NCBI GenBank assembly: GCA_032629725.1
Contig: JAFEVB010000015.1
Coordinates: 682,001 to 746,000, forward strand
Origin: Gremmenia infestans
Taxonomy: Eukaryota > Ascomycota > Leotiomycetes > Helotiales > Hamatocanthoscyphaceae
DNA length: 64,000 nt
Direction: 5' to 3'
Shown here: piece by piece, positions 23,284 through 34,227 of the stretch
Position numbering within the stretch: position 1 is the stretch's first letter
How the letters are laid out: every line of letters starts with the position of its first letter
Notes under the pieces: model-generated
The model's input: only the letters and a program-made list of their open reading frames with translations
Databases searched by the model: none
What the model was told of the DNA's origin: nothing
Made by a program: the position numbers and the translations under genes

Positions 23284-26254
23284 TCAGGGTGAGCCATGAG
23301 GCACATCCTCGTCATCCTCATTGTTCCTCACAGGTGGAGCATTAAGAAGCCAGCCAATGCCACTAGCAAGACCTCCAACCGCTGCGTTCTTCAGCTGATC
23401 TCTCTTCCGCATCGTGTTTCTGGCAGCAGAATCTGGCGTGGCTACCCTAGAGCTGTCGTTGCTCTCACGAGCCGCTGGTGGAGCATTATGATTGCTGGGG
23501 TCGCTACCACTACTTCTGAACACCGATAAAGCGGCGAGGGACCTCTGGGCCCGAGCTGCGCTTGCTACCGAAAGATCCAAAAGAGATAGAGGAGCCTCTT
23601 CTACGGCACGAGAAGCACCAGCTGTTGCGTTATTCTTCATTGGTGTAGCTGCAAAGCCACCAGGCATGGCTTGATCATCTCCTTGTGCATCCCATGCGGC
23701 ATCTTGTTCAGTCTCTTGCTTGACATGTGTCTCTAATTCCTCCTCACAACGGCGAAAGACGTTGATGATCTCTGGAAGGGTTGCTTTTGGGGCAAGTCGA
23801 AGAGCCTGAGCGAGACACTCCATGCGTTGCTCCAAATGCCGAATCTCCGGATTACCACTCGCATTGCCAAGGTGAGTTGGCCTTGTAGTGTATGCAGTAC
23901 GCCGATACTTGCCGGCTTGCAAGGCGGCGCGCCATGACCAATCATCCATTGCTTGCGCGGGTACTTTCGCAAAAAGTCCGGATTCGTTATTCGCAGGCTC
24001 TGGCGTACGAGCTTGTGCTGGGCCAGCAATCTTCCTAAGACGAGTTGTCACATAGGAATAAGCGGTTTCGAAGTCATCCTCAACAAGAGAGGCATCGATG
24101 CACATGCTAACAACTCGCTTTTCCGCAATGGCTTCTTGCTCCCGAGTCTGATCCGCATCTAGAGGTCTCGTGTGGCCTGAGACACTTCGAGTAACGAGCC
24201 CCGCCCTTACCATATTCTGTCCCATGTCAATAAAATCATTGATCTTGGCGTAACTCTTCGGGTTTTGCTCAAGAACCTTGCCGATGATTGATATTGGATC
24301 ACCATGGACTCGTAGGCTGACAGGTTTGAATGGTTCTCCCTGCTTAAATACCAACCGATACCGTCCTATAGAATGCGTGACATCTACCAGATGGAAAAGT
24401 TGGTCTTTGTCGACAGACTCTTTTAGCGTGTCATGGAATGCAGTTAAACTGGATCAAGGTTAGCGGGACTTCTTTTATCTTCTTCTCTGCCCGAGGGGCA
24501 GTGGCATACATGTCAAGACATTGCTTTACGCCTCCACGCGTTTTGTTGGCGTTGGTGGCATTGTCGTAGGCATTCATAGCTGATAAGATGGTGGCTTCCA
24601 CCAAAACCTTCCTTGGCAAAGGTCGATCTGGAGCTGTCTCGTAGATTGATTTCGCGAGAGAATACCCTAGGCGAGTCAGCGTGAGCAGAAAAAAAATCCC
24701 AAGCAAAGACTAACGGGTATTTTTCAGGAGGGTTTTCAGGATCTCGGTCTCGATAAGGTCCTGGGGAAGTTTCCCAAGGATGCCCCTTCCTTCTGTTGCT
24801 TCTGCACCTTCCGAAAGCTCTCCGGCACCCCAACTATGCAACCAAAGTAACTCATTCCTCACACGAATCCAGTATTTGTCGTCCTCTTTGGGCCCATTGA
24901 CGATACTCAACATCAATCTTGAGAGCGTGATTCCCTGTTCCTGCTCGTTCTGGTGGAGCGCAAGTTCCCCTGCTCTCCTGATCGTGAGCTTATGTCCAGT
25001 CTTCATACATATGTATGTGGAAACCAGTAAAGCGTGAAGTAATCGTAGAGATGTTTCATTCGGAGCAGTTAAGATATTCTGGTCGCTAAGTAAGTCGTTC
25101 CGGAGATGCAAAGCATTCTTTTCAGACAAGACGTCTCCCAGGTCGAACACAGGAGAAAGCAGGGCGGCCGCGGCTTGCAAGGTCGGAGTCCTATCCTGAT
25201 CCATCAAAGTGATGATTCGTGACAATATTCGGTCAATACCATTGAGTGCTTCAATAGACTCCTCAGAGATGAGATATGCCGAAGCAATTGCTGCTCGGGC
25301 ATATCTTCTCTCCAGATGCTGTTGGTCATTTTCATCTAGCCAAATAACACCATCTCCATAACTCCCAAAATCTGAATCTCCTGGGCCGTCCCATTGTTCC
25401 ACGGCTTCTACAGCTGTTTTCCAAGATGTGGCTGCTTGTTTGGTGACCCATTGAAACACCTCCTCCCAACCAACACATCGTTCGTTCGCAAACAGGCTAT
25501 CGTTCATGGGCAGAGCCACCTGCTTTCGAATCTCGGAGTTCCTGTGGAGTTTTCTTCTCTTCCATCTACTATCGCCATACATCCATGGCCCTATTAAACC
25601 ACGTAGGTCTCGCCCAACATTTTTTGTCTCACTCTTAGTCTCCTCCTTGCCGGTTCTAGAGAGTAGCAGATTGACCCCGGCCTTGTCGTCTAAAAGTTCA
25701 AAGTCAGAAATTGTAAGAAGAGTCACAATCCCCGGGTGATATTCGTAGTTCAACCGCACAAGAGGTAAAATGGTAGATATCATCCAAGTTCGAAGATACA
25801 TAGAATGCTGTAGGAATGGCCCAAGCAATCCTGGTAGTTGTGCGATCAGTCCAGTACTTTCGTCAATTCGTAATGCTCGAAGGACAAGAAAACAGACAAA
25901 GGGGTCTGCGGGGTCATCTTCTGTAGCATATGGCCATTTCAAATGAAGTAGGTGTAGCTTTCGAACTTTCTTCTGCGCCTCTATTTCGCTCATTTCAGCC
26001 AGGGTGTGGTTGTTGGCTGGGTATTTGGAATCTTCCGTGATTTCCCCAGAAACGAGATCTTCAAGCAAAGAGACATATTTCGAAGATTCGACAGTTTCCG
26101 GTAGATGGCTGAGGAGGATGCGCAGGACAAGCTCCCGGTGGAGAGTCTTCGAATGCCGTGCTATAAGGGATTTGAGGATTGATATATCCGCTTTGGTGGC
26201 TAGCTGGACTGCTAAAAGTATGGCCTTAGCTGGAGAAACGTCAGGTCCTGCCAT
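23284..26254 (-). CDS. SEC39: Sec39-domain protein (Dsl1 tethering complex)
   Basis: Three exons (26254-24715, 24666-24510, 24448-23284) encode 953 aa. Sec39 is a long alpha-solenoid subunit of the ER-resident Dsl1 complex, which captures COPI vesicles returning from the Golgi. Family-like segments include LAVQLATKADISILKSL near the N-terminus and LHLLHLKWPYATEDDPADPF, then WMYGDSRWKRRKLHR and WLHSWGAGELSEG. The first intron joins LLKNT to RYSLAKSIYETAP, and the second joins CLDI to LTAFHDTLKE. The C-terminal 150 residues are Ala/Ser/Asn-rich and low in complexity. The reading frame is otherwise intact. No membrane segment is evident. Confidence 0.9.
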
Positions 26255-26470
26255 ATTTTAGAAATCCACCCCAGAATTCGAAGAAATGGACATTTAGTGA
26301 AACTGTCGCTGTCGTGTTTAGCTGTCCGTCATAGCTGTTCTGTCCAACTTTTTGTTGTCGCCTGATATCTGGTGAGGCATCACTGCATCTGCTAGCGGGT
26401 TCTTCATCGACAACCGGAACGTCCCACGAACGTTCAAGCTCTCACCCAGAACGCCAATCGAGTAAACAAG
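26255..26470. promoter_or_regulatory. 216-bp bidirectional promoter, SEC39 / complex I subunit
   Basis: The two divergent start codons are only 216 bp apart, so regulatory elements and both 5' leaders must share this space. No TATA box is evident. Confidence 0.7.
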
Positions 26471-26957
26471 ATGTCTTCCGGCTATGGACTTAGTGGAGGT
26501 CAGTAATATACTTCTCGCTGGCTTCGAACAACCCAGCACGCCTTCAATGTCCCTCTCAATGGCTGACAATCTCCCTTCCCAGGCCAATCGCGATGCTTCC
26601 CCTTCTGGCAAGAAGTCCTAGCTTGCTATGTTGTGAATACTTCCTCCGACGACGATTCAGGAAAGCGAAAATGTGCGCCGGTGTTGGAGGACTATTATGA
26701 GTGCTTACACCACAAGAAAGAGGTTGGTTCCGACTAAGAGCATCTATTCCGGCGTTCAATATCCGGAGTCTCCAGCACAGAAGCTGCTAACCCTTCGTTC
26801 GCTATAGGCATCGAGAGTACATGCATTGCAAACAGCATACCGAAAATCAGAAGCAGCGGCTTTATCGACTCGAGACAAAGCACCACCGGCAGGAGCGATC
26901 AGGAATCTGGGGTTGCTGGACAAGGAGGAGGATACTAAGACTGTGCTTGGTAAATAA
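26471..26957 (+). CDS. Complex I twin-CX9C subunit (NDUFS5 / 15 kDa-like)
   Basis: Exons 26471-26498 (28 nt), 26583-26722 and 26808-26957 encode 105 aa. The protein carries two CX9C motifs in the middle exon, CFPFWQEVLAC and CAPVLEDYYEC. This is the coiled-coil-helix-coiled-coil-helix fold oxidised by Mia40 in the mitochondrial intermembrane space. Order, spacing and the tail HHKKEASRVHALQTAYRKSE match the NADH:ubiquinone oxidoreductase 15 kDa/NDUFS5 family, an accessory subunit of complex I. No cleavable presequence is seen, as expected for Mia40 substrates. The single-exon ORFs here are much shorter than the spliced gene, so it is easily missed. Confidence 0.88.
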
Positions 26958-27818
26958 ACAGCTGCATGGTGGAACTGGGGAATCTGTACATTACGCAGTG
27001 CTCACGGTATTGAAGAATGAAAGAATAAAACTGTATTCCATGTCTTCCAGGAAGTTTGTAACCCAGACCGAGGATCACTGCAATTAAGCCGAGCTTGTAC
27101 TGTGTTCGTGAATGGTGTTCTTCCTATCCTCCACGTTCTGTTCAATATCTGCTATCTTTGTACTTTTCTAGTATCACGCAATATTGTCTTCATCTTTAGC
27201 AACGTGCATGTTGTTGTAAAAAGTCAAATGCATATACTCTTTTGGCTGGTATTGGCTACAATATTCAGCGCATTTTAACTGTAACAGAATCACAACTTTA
27301 CTATGTCAATAATATTCTGGCTAGCGACGAAAGACAGGAAACAGGGTAGGATAGGATAGCGCAGTGCGAAGGGATACAAGCTCGTGGACGTCTAATAGCA
27401 AGTTAGAGCTTCCTTTGTATTGGCAGGATGAGCTCCTGGGTCCGACAAGGTATGTTAAACACCCAGATTGCTTAGCTATGGTGCGAGACTTGATATGCCC
27501 AAAGTAAATGATTTTGACAAACAATTATAGGTATCTTAGAAGTGTCAGACTGCATGGGCTGAGTATCCTTTGTCATGTAAGCATTGTCAGGGAGACATCG
27601 CCAATCTCTTCTATGCTCTCCAAGTGAAGTCTACACAGTATTCGCATGACATATTCACCTAGGTAGTTCCAAACAGGAAAAGTAGCGATGGCACGCAACT
27701 CTTAGCGAATTCGGTTCGCCGGCGAAGGTTGTTGTAGTAAGGTATACAACACTGTCTCCCCCCTCATTCTGGCAACAATATAGCGACAACGGAAACCATT
27801 GACAGATCCACATACACA
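26958..27818. other. Intergenic region, 0.86 kb
   Basis: It holds the 3' UTR of the complex I subunit and the promoter of the next plus-strand gene. Short ORFs have no recognisable content. Confidence 0.45.
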
Positions 27819-30360
27819 ATGCCGACCCAGAATGGGCTCAAGCTATCGCTAATCAGCCACAAGCAGTGTTTGGCTCTGCCTGAGATTGACCACCCCGAGA
27901 CGTCGCAATTCACTAAAAGAAGCCCTCTCATTGGGAGGGAGGAGGTCCTGAATTCGACTCCACCTTCAGCACCTATAGAGAGTAAGGCGGACAAGTTGCT
28001 TGGGAGACAACCGTCGGTGTCTGTTTATGTCCCATCTACACCTGGTAAAGCAAGACTCCTAAGCTCGTGCGTAGCCACTTCTGATCTCTTGAACTTAGGC
28101 ATGCGCTTCTGGCTTCGTCTTGAGCTTCTTGAAGGCCTACCAGATATCACGCCTTATTTGTTTTGCAAGCTGCTGATGAATGGGCGTCATGTAACATCTT
28201 GTGGATTTCCCGCTGGCAAGCCTGCTGGCTACAGAATTATGAGAGGCCTCTTCGATCCAAGCGATCGATATAACTACAAGGATGAAAAGGGCATTCCCTT
28301 GAAGAACTGTGGCTTGGAGCGAAGAGCTTTCCATTTTGCCGAAGAAGTAAACACCATCTCCCCGCTGGAAGAGGGTGGCGTCATTGAGGTTCGGTTCTTC
28401 CGATCCCAAGGTCGCCAGCAGAGAGTGCAGGATCCGCCGAAATTCGAAAATCAAAATAAATACGGGCTTGTGTAAGTTTCGTTCCATATATGCTTTGGTG
28501 CCCTTCCTAGCACTTGTCTCCCTGAAGACTTAGCTGCAATTATGTTCATGCTAACGCATCTTCATTCATAGATTGGCTTCTGACGGTCTTGTTGAACACC
28601 CGGAAAGCGCCAAATTTTACAACTGGCATCTCAAGGATCCAAAGAACAAACCCTTTGTGGTGTTCAAATTCTACTACCGCAGTTGGAAAACTCTCTCTGA
28701 GCTGCATATAGCCTCACCCGGACACCCAAAACAACTGCTTCCGGCGACGCCTAGCCTTATATCACTTGCAGGCCTTTCAAGAGCCGATCAGTACCAATTA
28801 GACGAGGAGCGCTTCAGAGAGATAGAGAAGTCTGGTAAATCCGCGAATCGGTTGCCCCTCAAGCTTGCGGTTGATCAACATGACCTCGCAGAGAGCGATG
28901 AGGAGGACGAGGCGGATGAGGACGAGGTAGATGAGGCTTCTGAAGGGCCGGCATTCGAGAAATATGATGACGACTTTCGCTTCAGCTCCGATATAGACGA
29001 CAGACATGAACACCCGATGTCGGCTGACGGCTCGGATGCGGATCTGGAAGACAATGGAGATGTGCTGGGTGAAGTCCCCTCTGTTGGAGAAGTAAAGCAC
29101 CAGTTCGCAAATCAAAATTTAAAGCCGTTCTGGTACGCAGAGATCTCTGGTAATTCTGTAGGTCGTCTGCTGGCAGACCAGAAACCCAGAGGACCGGATG
29201 TTATCACTGATCCTGGCGAATTTGTCACTGAATATTCGGTTGTGGAACGGGGAGATTTAGCACCTTATTCCATATATAACGGTGACGATCTCGGCAACAA
29301 ATCGACGATGATAGTTATTTCGAAATCCGACATTGAAGTCCTATCCCAGAATATGTCAGTTTCCTACTTAAATCGACCTCTGCCTACACCTCCGGTTCGC
29401 AAATCATCATTTCGGAAGTCGTTTTTAAGCAAGGTGCTCGCAAACAACAAATTCTCCCATTCAGATATGTCTCAAGCTCGGTCTGCCAGCGCAAACAGTC
29501 CCTTATCAGAGCTTCCACCTACGACCCATGTACGCGCTCAGAGCGATTCGCCTAAGCTCAATGTCGCAAGAGTAGTCAAGCACAGCGGCATTGCGAAGCT
29601 GATAGACACGCCTCCACGAAGCAAGAGGGACAGTGTTGACAGCTTCACCAGTTCCAGAAGCGCATCACCGGCTACTGTCGCATCACTTGCATCGACGCTG
29701 AGATACAGCTCTTTAGGGCCAGCAGCTCCACGTCCTAGACCTAGCTCCGATGAACACTATCTAAGTCCCACATCTGAGGAAGCGTACCCGATCGGAACTG
29801 CCATATCCCTTCAAAATCCATATGCGCGAGATCAAATGGTGCACGGCCATTATTTCACAGCCCTTCCTCCTCCCGAGGTTTTCGGCAGCCAAAATACCGA
29901 CCCTCAGAAGAAGAGCCCTCGTGATGCCTTTTTTGAAGCCGAGCAACAACAACAGGGAGGAACCCCGCTCTCGCCAGTCTCTGAAAAGAGCGTTCCGGCC
30001 AGCATTCCTGACGTTGACATACCAGACCTCGATATTGCAAGCTCGATTGATTCTAGCTCCAGCAGATCCATCCGTGAACGTCGTATGGCTGCCCACTACA
30101 ACTCTGGTCCTGGTCCCGGCCGCGCCGCTCCCGCGAACCTGAGAATCATCGTCCCAAATGGAGAAGAGGAACAGAGACTAGCATATGCCAGGAACGAAAG
30201 GCACAGCGAGGGGGAGAAAGAGCATACGGTCCACATCTACGAGATCCCGGCATCCGCACCACAGCTTCGTCAGCCGCGTCGGGTTTCAGGATTGCATAAT
30301 CTGAAGTTAACACCACCAAAGAGCGGGGGAGAGAGAGTTGAGTCTAGGCTATCAGCATAA
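27819..30360 (+). CDS. Conserved-looking fungal protein of unknown function, 813 aa
   Basis: Exons 27819-28471 and 28572-30360 encode 813 aa. I cannot name the family with confidence. Residues about 60-260 look like a folded beta-rich domain: SVSVYVPSTPGK, FWLRLELLEGL, YLFCKLLMNGRHVTSCGF, YRIMRGLFDPSDRY and FKFYYRSWKTL. This arrangement is reminiscent of uncharacterised ascomycete proteins. It is followed by a strongly acidic patch (about residues 325-345), a short conserved-looking block (FWYAEISGNSVGRLL), and a long Ser/Pro-rich disordered region with RPLPTPPVRKSSFRKSF. No signal peptide or membrane helix is visible. A nuclear or signalling scaffold is possible, but only as a guess. Confidence 0.85.
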
Positions 30361-32521
30361 TGACTGCAATGTTTGAAAGGGAAATAAATGTCTGAGAATG
30401 AATGGGACAATTTGCGTTGCGTTTGCTACTGTGGCTTTAGACTACAAAAACCTGTGGCTTGGCATTTATTTGTAAAGAGTAGAATATTGAACTGGCTGGA
30501 CCGTAATGCCATAACATGAATTATATCCTGATACCCTGATATCAACATATCCACATTCTGAATCATCTCCTTAACCTGCATAAGCGGCCCCTTATCATCA
30601 CAGGAGGACTCGACTCTCTATCCGCAGTGTCAACGTACCCAAAAGGAGAATGCAGAGCTACCCATGAATTGTTCAGCCAATCTGAAAACCACGACACTGA
30701 AAAGTATAGAGATTCTAAAACTTCAACAATGGATCAAACAAGGGCTTGCCAAAAAGAACGTTTCTGGGGAGGAGTTGAGAAGGGGATGAGGTAACCCTCA
30801 AGGGAGTAAAGTTCAATGATTAATTCTCACCACCGAAACCTATACTAGTACACTACACATACACATTGGATGTCATTTCAAGTTCCGTTTATTCAATTAC
30901 GTATACCTACTACCTACCCCTTTCGCCTTGCGGCTTACTAAATGTAAATGTAAATGTGAATACAAGTATAAAAACAAGCCAGCCGCTAGCTGTGGAAGGG
31001 ATAATGAAAGGCGGAAAAGGGGAAATTCAAAACTCGGGGTCCGGGACGAGATGAATGGTCCTACGCGGCGACATTTGTAAGGTATAGATGGATGGTAGGA
31101 CCTGTGCTTGTACGGGGAAAGCTAAAGCAGTATTGCAATGGGCTAAGAGGGGATCCCTCGACGAATGCGTGGAAGCTGTAGCACTTCAAACATGGAATGA
31201 GTCACACCGTGACACCAACCTTACCATGGAAAGCAAAGGTCAGCAAGGTGACATATGAATCATCACAAAAGCTCTGATTCTGTGAAGAAAATAGTATTTC
31301 AGATACGAAAAAAGGAAAACCAGTTTCAAGATAGCAAACAATGTAGCAACCCCCCCTCCCCTCCCCCCTTTGCACATCCCCGGGCGCTGCTTGTTCCTTT
31401 TGGCATTCTTGGCAGACGCCCAGATCTCAGCCACACGAGGACAAAGTGCCATGCCACGCGACCTACCAATACTTTTTCATGGATCATGGAACATAGATCA
31501 ACACCGAGTTCAGCTCGGGTTGCGAATGATAAGGTTGGATGAAGCACAAATCATAATGTGGCCTCGTGATTTGACTGCTTGAGTGCTGTGCTTCATCATC
31601 TAAGTAGGAGCATATTATAGCAAATGGTGAATACGGTATTAATTGCATTCCGTAGAATGTTTTGGTAGATCTTCTGTGACTCACATATCAGCCACCGTGT
31701 GTTTGGGATTGTACCTTTTTCCTTTTGTCAAACGAAGCTTTCCAAAAGTTCAAGCATTCGATTTGGTCAAAAATTTGACCGGCGAAAGTGTGGAGGATTG
31801 ATGTATATTGCATTTTACGATTAGTTGCCTCATTACTGGATTACGGCGAGTCGCAGCTTATTGTGAAAGGACGGGGCGGAATAGTAGCAAATATCAGGGA
31901 CTGATATCGAATTTCGAATTAACGAGCACGTTGGGAAATTGCTGTCAATGAATTGTTTTGCCAGTGCGCATTTGCTGATCACGGGAGAGGCTGTAGTTGT
32001 GTTTTTTTTGCTTTCGATTCTGTTCTGGCGCTAAAGCAGACCCAAGTCGTAACAGTTCGAAAAAGCGTGTTGGCCGAAATTTGTGATAAAAGCTCAGCCA
32101 AAGCTTAATATTGGTACAAGGGGACATGAGGTGCTGAATCTGAGCGTTGACCGTCAATGACCAGAAATCTGTCCAGGTATGACTAAGAACACACAGAGAA
32201 GGGCAGTTTTTATGTTGACCCGCCCGACTGACCGAATGTCGTTTCGAAGAGACCTGACCATGAAAGAATAAAGAAAATCCCTAGCATCCGTAGAAGTCCC
32301 CAAATGACCTGAAAGTTCGCTCGATCTGCCGAAAGTGTAGACACCCGCTTTTATGCTCCGCCGCTCGCAGCTTCGGACCACGATCAATACAAAGGAGAAA
32401 GTCGCACACAAGTTAAAGAGCACATGCATCAAAGAAAGCCGCCGATCCAAAGCTAAGGTTGTGCGTTCGAGATCGTGCGAATTTAACGAGCAGGGCGCTC
32501 ACCACCTATGTTGGTTAGCGA
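30361..32521. other. Intergenic region, 2.2 kb
   Basis: It lies between two convergent genes, yet is long for a 3'-3' gap. No ORF here has family features. Poly-A/T and C-rich tracts (for example near 31350) and repeated AAATGT units (near 30945) are present. An unrecognised non-coding RNA or degraded element cannot be excluded. Confidence 0.4.
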
Positions 32522-33623
32522 TCAATATTCACGACGGCTGTATTTGTCATCCTCATAGTGCTGTCTACCTCCGTATGGCTCTCTAGCCTCTCCACGAGGA
32601 GCGGGATCACCATAGTTGGATGCAGGAGCAGGTTCACGAGCAGAACCACGATCACCTCTGTCATAACGGTCAGAGTATCCTCCGCCGCCTCGTGGACGGT
32701 CATCACCACCTCGGCTGCTATATCGATCATCGCGTGCGTAGCGATCGACTCCGCGAGGGGCGTATCCGTCGTCACGATCACGGCCATAGCCACGGTCGCG
32801 ACGGTCATCTCGGCGATAATCATCATAACGGCCATAGCCACCACCTCCGCCACGGCGGCGGTCATCATAGCGGTCATTGTAGCGTCCAGGTGGAGGTCCA
32901 CGATTGTCGTCTTCTATTGTTTTAGTTAATTGTGTAAGGCAAAGGGGTCAAGGGGTACTAGCCTCTCTTCGGTGGCCCAAAGTATTTGCCTGGAGTTGGA
33001 GTACGAGGGCGGGAACGTCTGGCCTTCTCAATGCTCAGAGTGCGGCCTTCGATGACTTCGCCTTGGAGACCCTCCTTTGCGGCATCAGCCTGATCGGCAG
33101 TGACCATTTTGACGAAACCGAAGCCACGAGACTCCTTGCTGTGGGGATCAAGCATGATTTGGCACTTCTCAACATCTCCGTACTTCTCGAAGAGGCGGGT
33201 GACCTCGAGCTCCGAGAGCTTAGGGTGAATGCCAGTGACGAACAGGTTAGAGCCTGGGTTGATTGCTCCATCATCCTGGGGAGGTCCGCGATCGTTCTTT
33301 GGTGGACCACTACGAGCTTGTCAGCAGACAAACAACCCTATGATGGGATTCATACTAACCGGCTGTCAATATGACCGTTGCCATTAGGAGATGCAGACCG
33401 GCGTTGGCCGCGCGGACTATCATTACGACGGGTAGGTCGAGGGGAGGCACTGCGATCGCGCTCGTAACGGGGAGCCTCGTCTACGCGTCAAACGCCGAGT
33501 CAGCATCGAGTTGTGCCAGTCAAAATAGGCCCCGAAGGTTGTTGGAAGTTGGGAAGAAGAGTCAGATCGTAGCTTACCCTCGTAGCGAGTGCCGTTCTCG
33601 TTCTCGTAATCCATGGAGGCCAT
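32522..33623 (-). CDS. Tra2-like RRM protein (transformer-SR ribonucleoprotein) with a GC-AG intron
   Basis: Minus-strand exons 33623-33578, 33480-33360, 33309-32963 and 32913-32522 join to 301 aa. An RS-type N-terminus (YERDRSASPRPTRR) precedes one RRM with RNP2 LFVTGI and RNP1 RGFGFVKM. The linker RRSRPRTPTPGKYFGPP is characteristic of Tra2-type proteins. The C-terminus is rich in DR/RGG/YD repeats. Intron 3 (32962-32914) must use a GC donor, AGAG|GCTAGT. Reading on from exon 3 hits TAG at once, and the nearby GT donor would create TAA at the junction, whereas the GC donor keeps 130 further codons open. Tra2 proteins bind exonic enhancers and steer splice-site choice. An upstream TTG-initiated extension was not used. 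Confidence 0.9.
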
Positions 33624-34227
33624 GTTGATGAGATTCTTGGTTGGTTCAAGGGCTGCTTGCTGCAAATTGCGGAAAGAAGGAACCGAGTAGAGTCTACCGG
33701 TGTAATAGGAACAGAAAGCAGTTCAGGGACTGCAGTAGACAGATAGGAGTCTCTGGGATTAGTCGTAGAGATGGATGTTTGTGATGGAAGTATATCACAG
33801 TTGAACAAGAAGCTAAGGTGTCGTGCTGGTTGAAGAGCAAAGTAAATTTAGGGGAAACTGACACCTTTGGCACGGACCTCACGCTAAACCCTAAGGGGAC
33901 ATTCTTCCGCCCCACTCATTCCTCTTCTCTTTCTCCGGAATTAGAAGCTAACGGTCAAGTTGAATGCTTGCAGATGTACCTTATGGTAAAAGAGCTAGAT
34001 ACTGCTGGAGCAAGCTAGAATGGCATATAATGAATGTGCTCTTTTATCTGCCGAAATTATTCGGGCGCGATGCTGACCGGAACACCCAAGTTATTATTCA
34101 GTACACTTTCCATCACACTCGAAACAGAACATTGGATAAAGACATAAGACCTTGATTCGTGTACTAATTTACAAACTACCTAGAAAAAGACAAAATGTTG
34201 ACTTTTTAAATTCCATGTCTCATATAC
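33624..34227. other. Intergenic region between TRA2-like and glutaminase genes
   Basis: It holds the promoter of the TRA2-like gene and the 3' UTR of the glutaminase gene, both on the minus strand. A CTTTTTCTT-rich leader and a TTTGCAG motif suggest there may be a 5' UTR intron. No gene is visible. Confidence 0.45.

Noticed and set aside
32440..32500. Possible tRNA (a GTTCGAGAT string resembling a B box)
   Set aside because: No matching A box at the right distance and no cloverleaf could be built. No tRNA was supported anywhere in the window.
32515..32929. Long antisense ORFs over the TRA2-like gene (Met/Ala/Thr/Val-rich minus frame, Ser/Thr/Ile-rich and His-rich plus frames)
   Set aside because: These are shadow frames of the repetitive Asp-Arg-Gly-Tyr coding exon 4. 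They have no motifs of their own.
33624..33665. N-terminal extension of the TRA2-like protein
   Set aside because: It would need a TTG start. ATG 33623 fits, and the upstream TTTGCAG suggests a 5' UTR acceptor.
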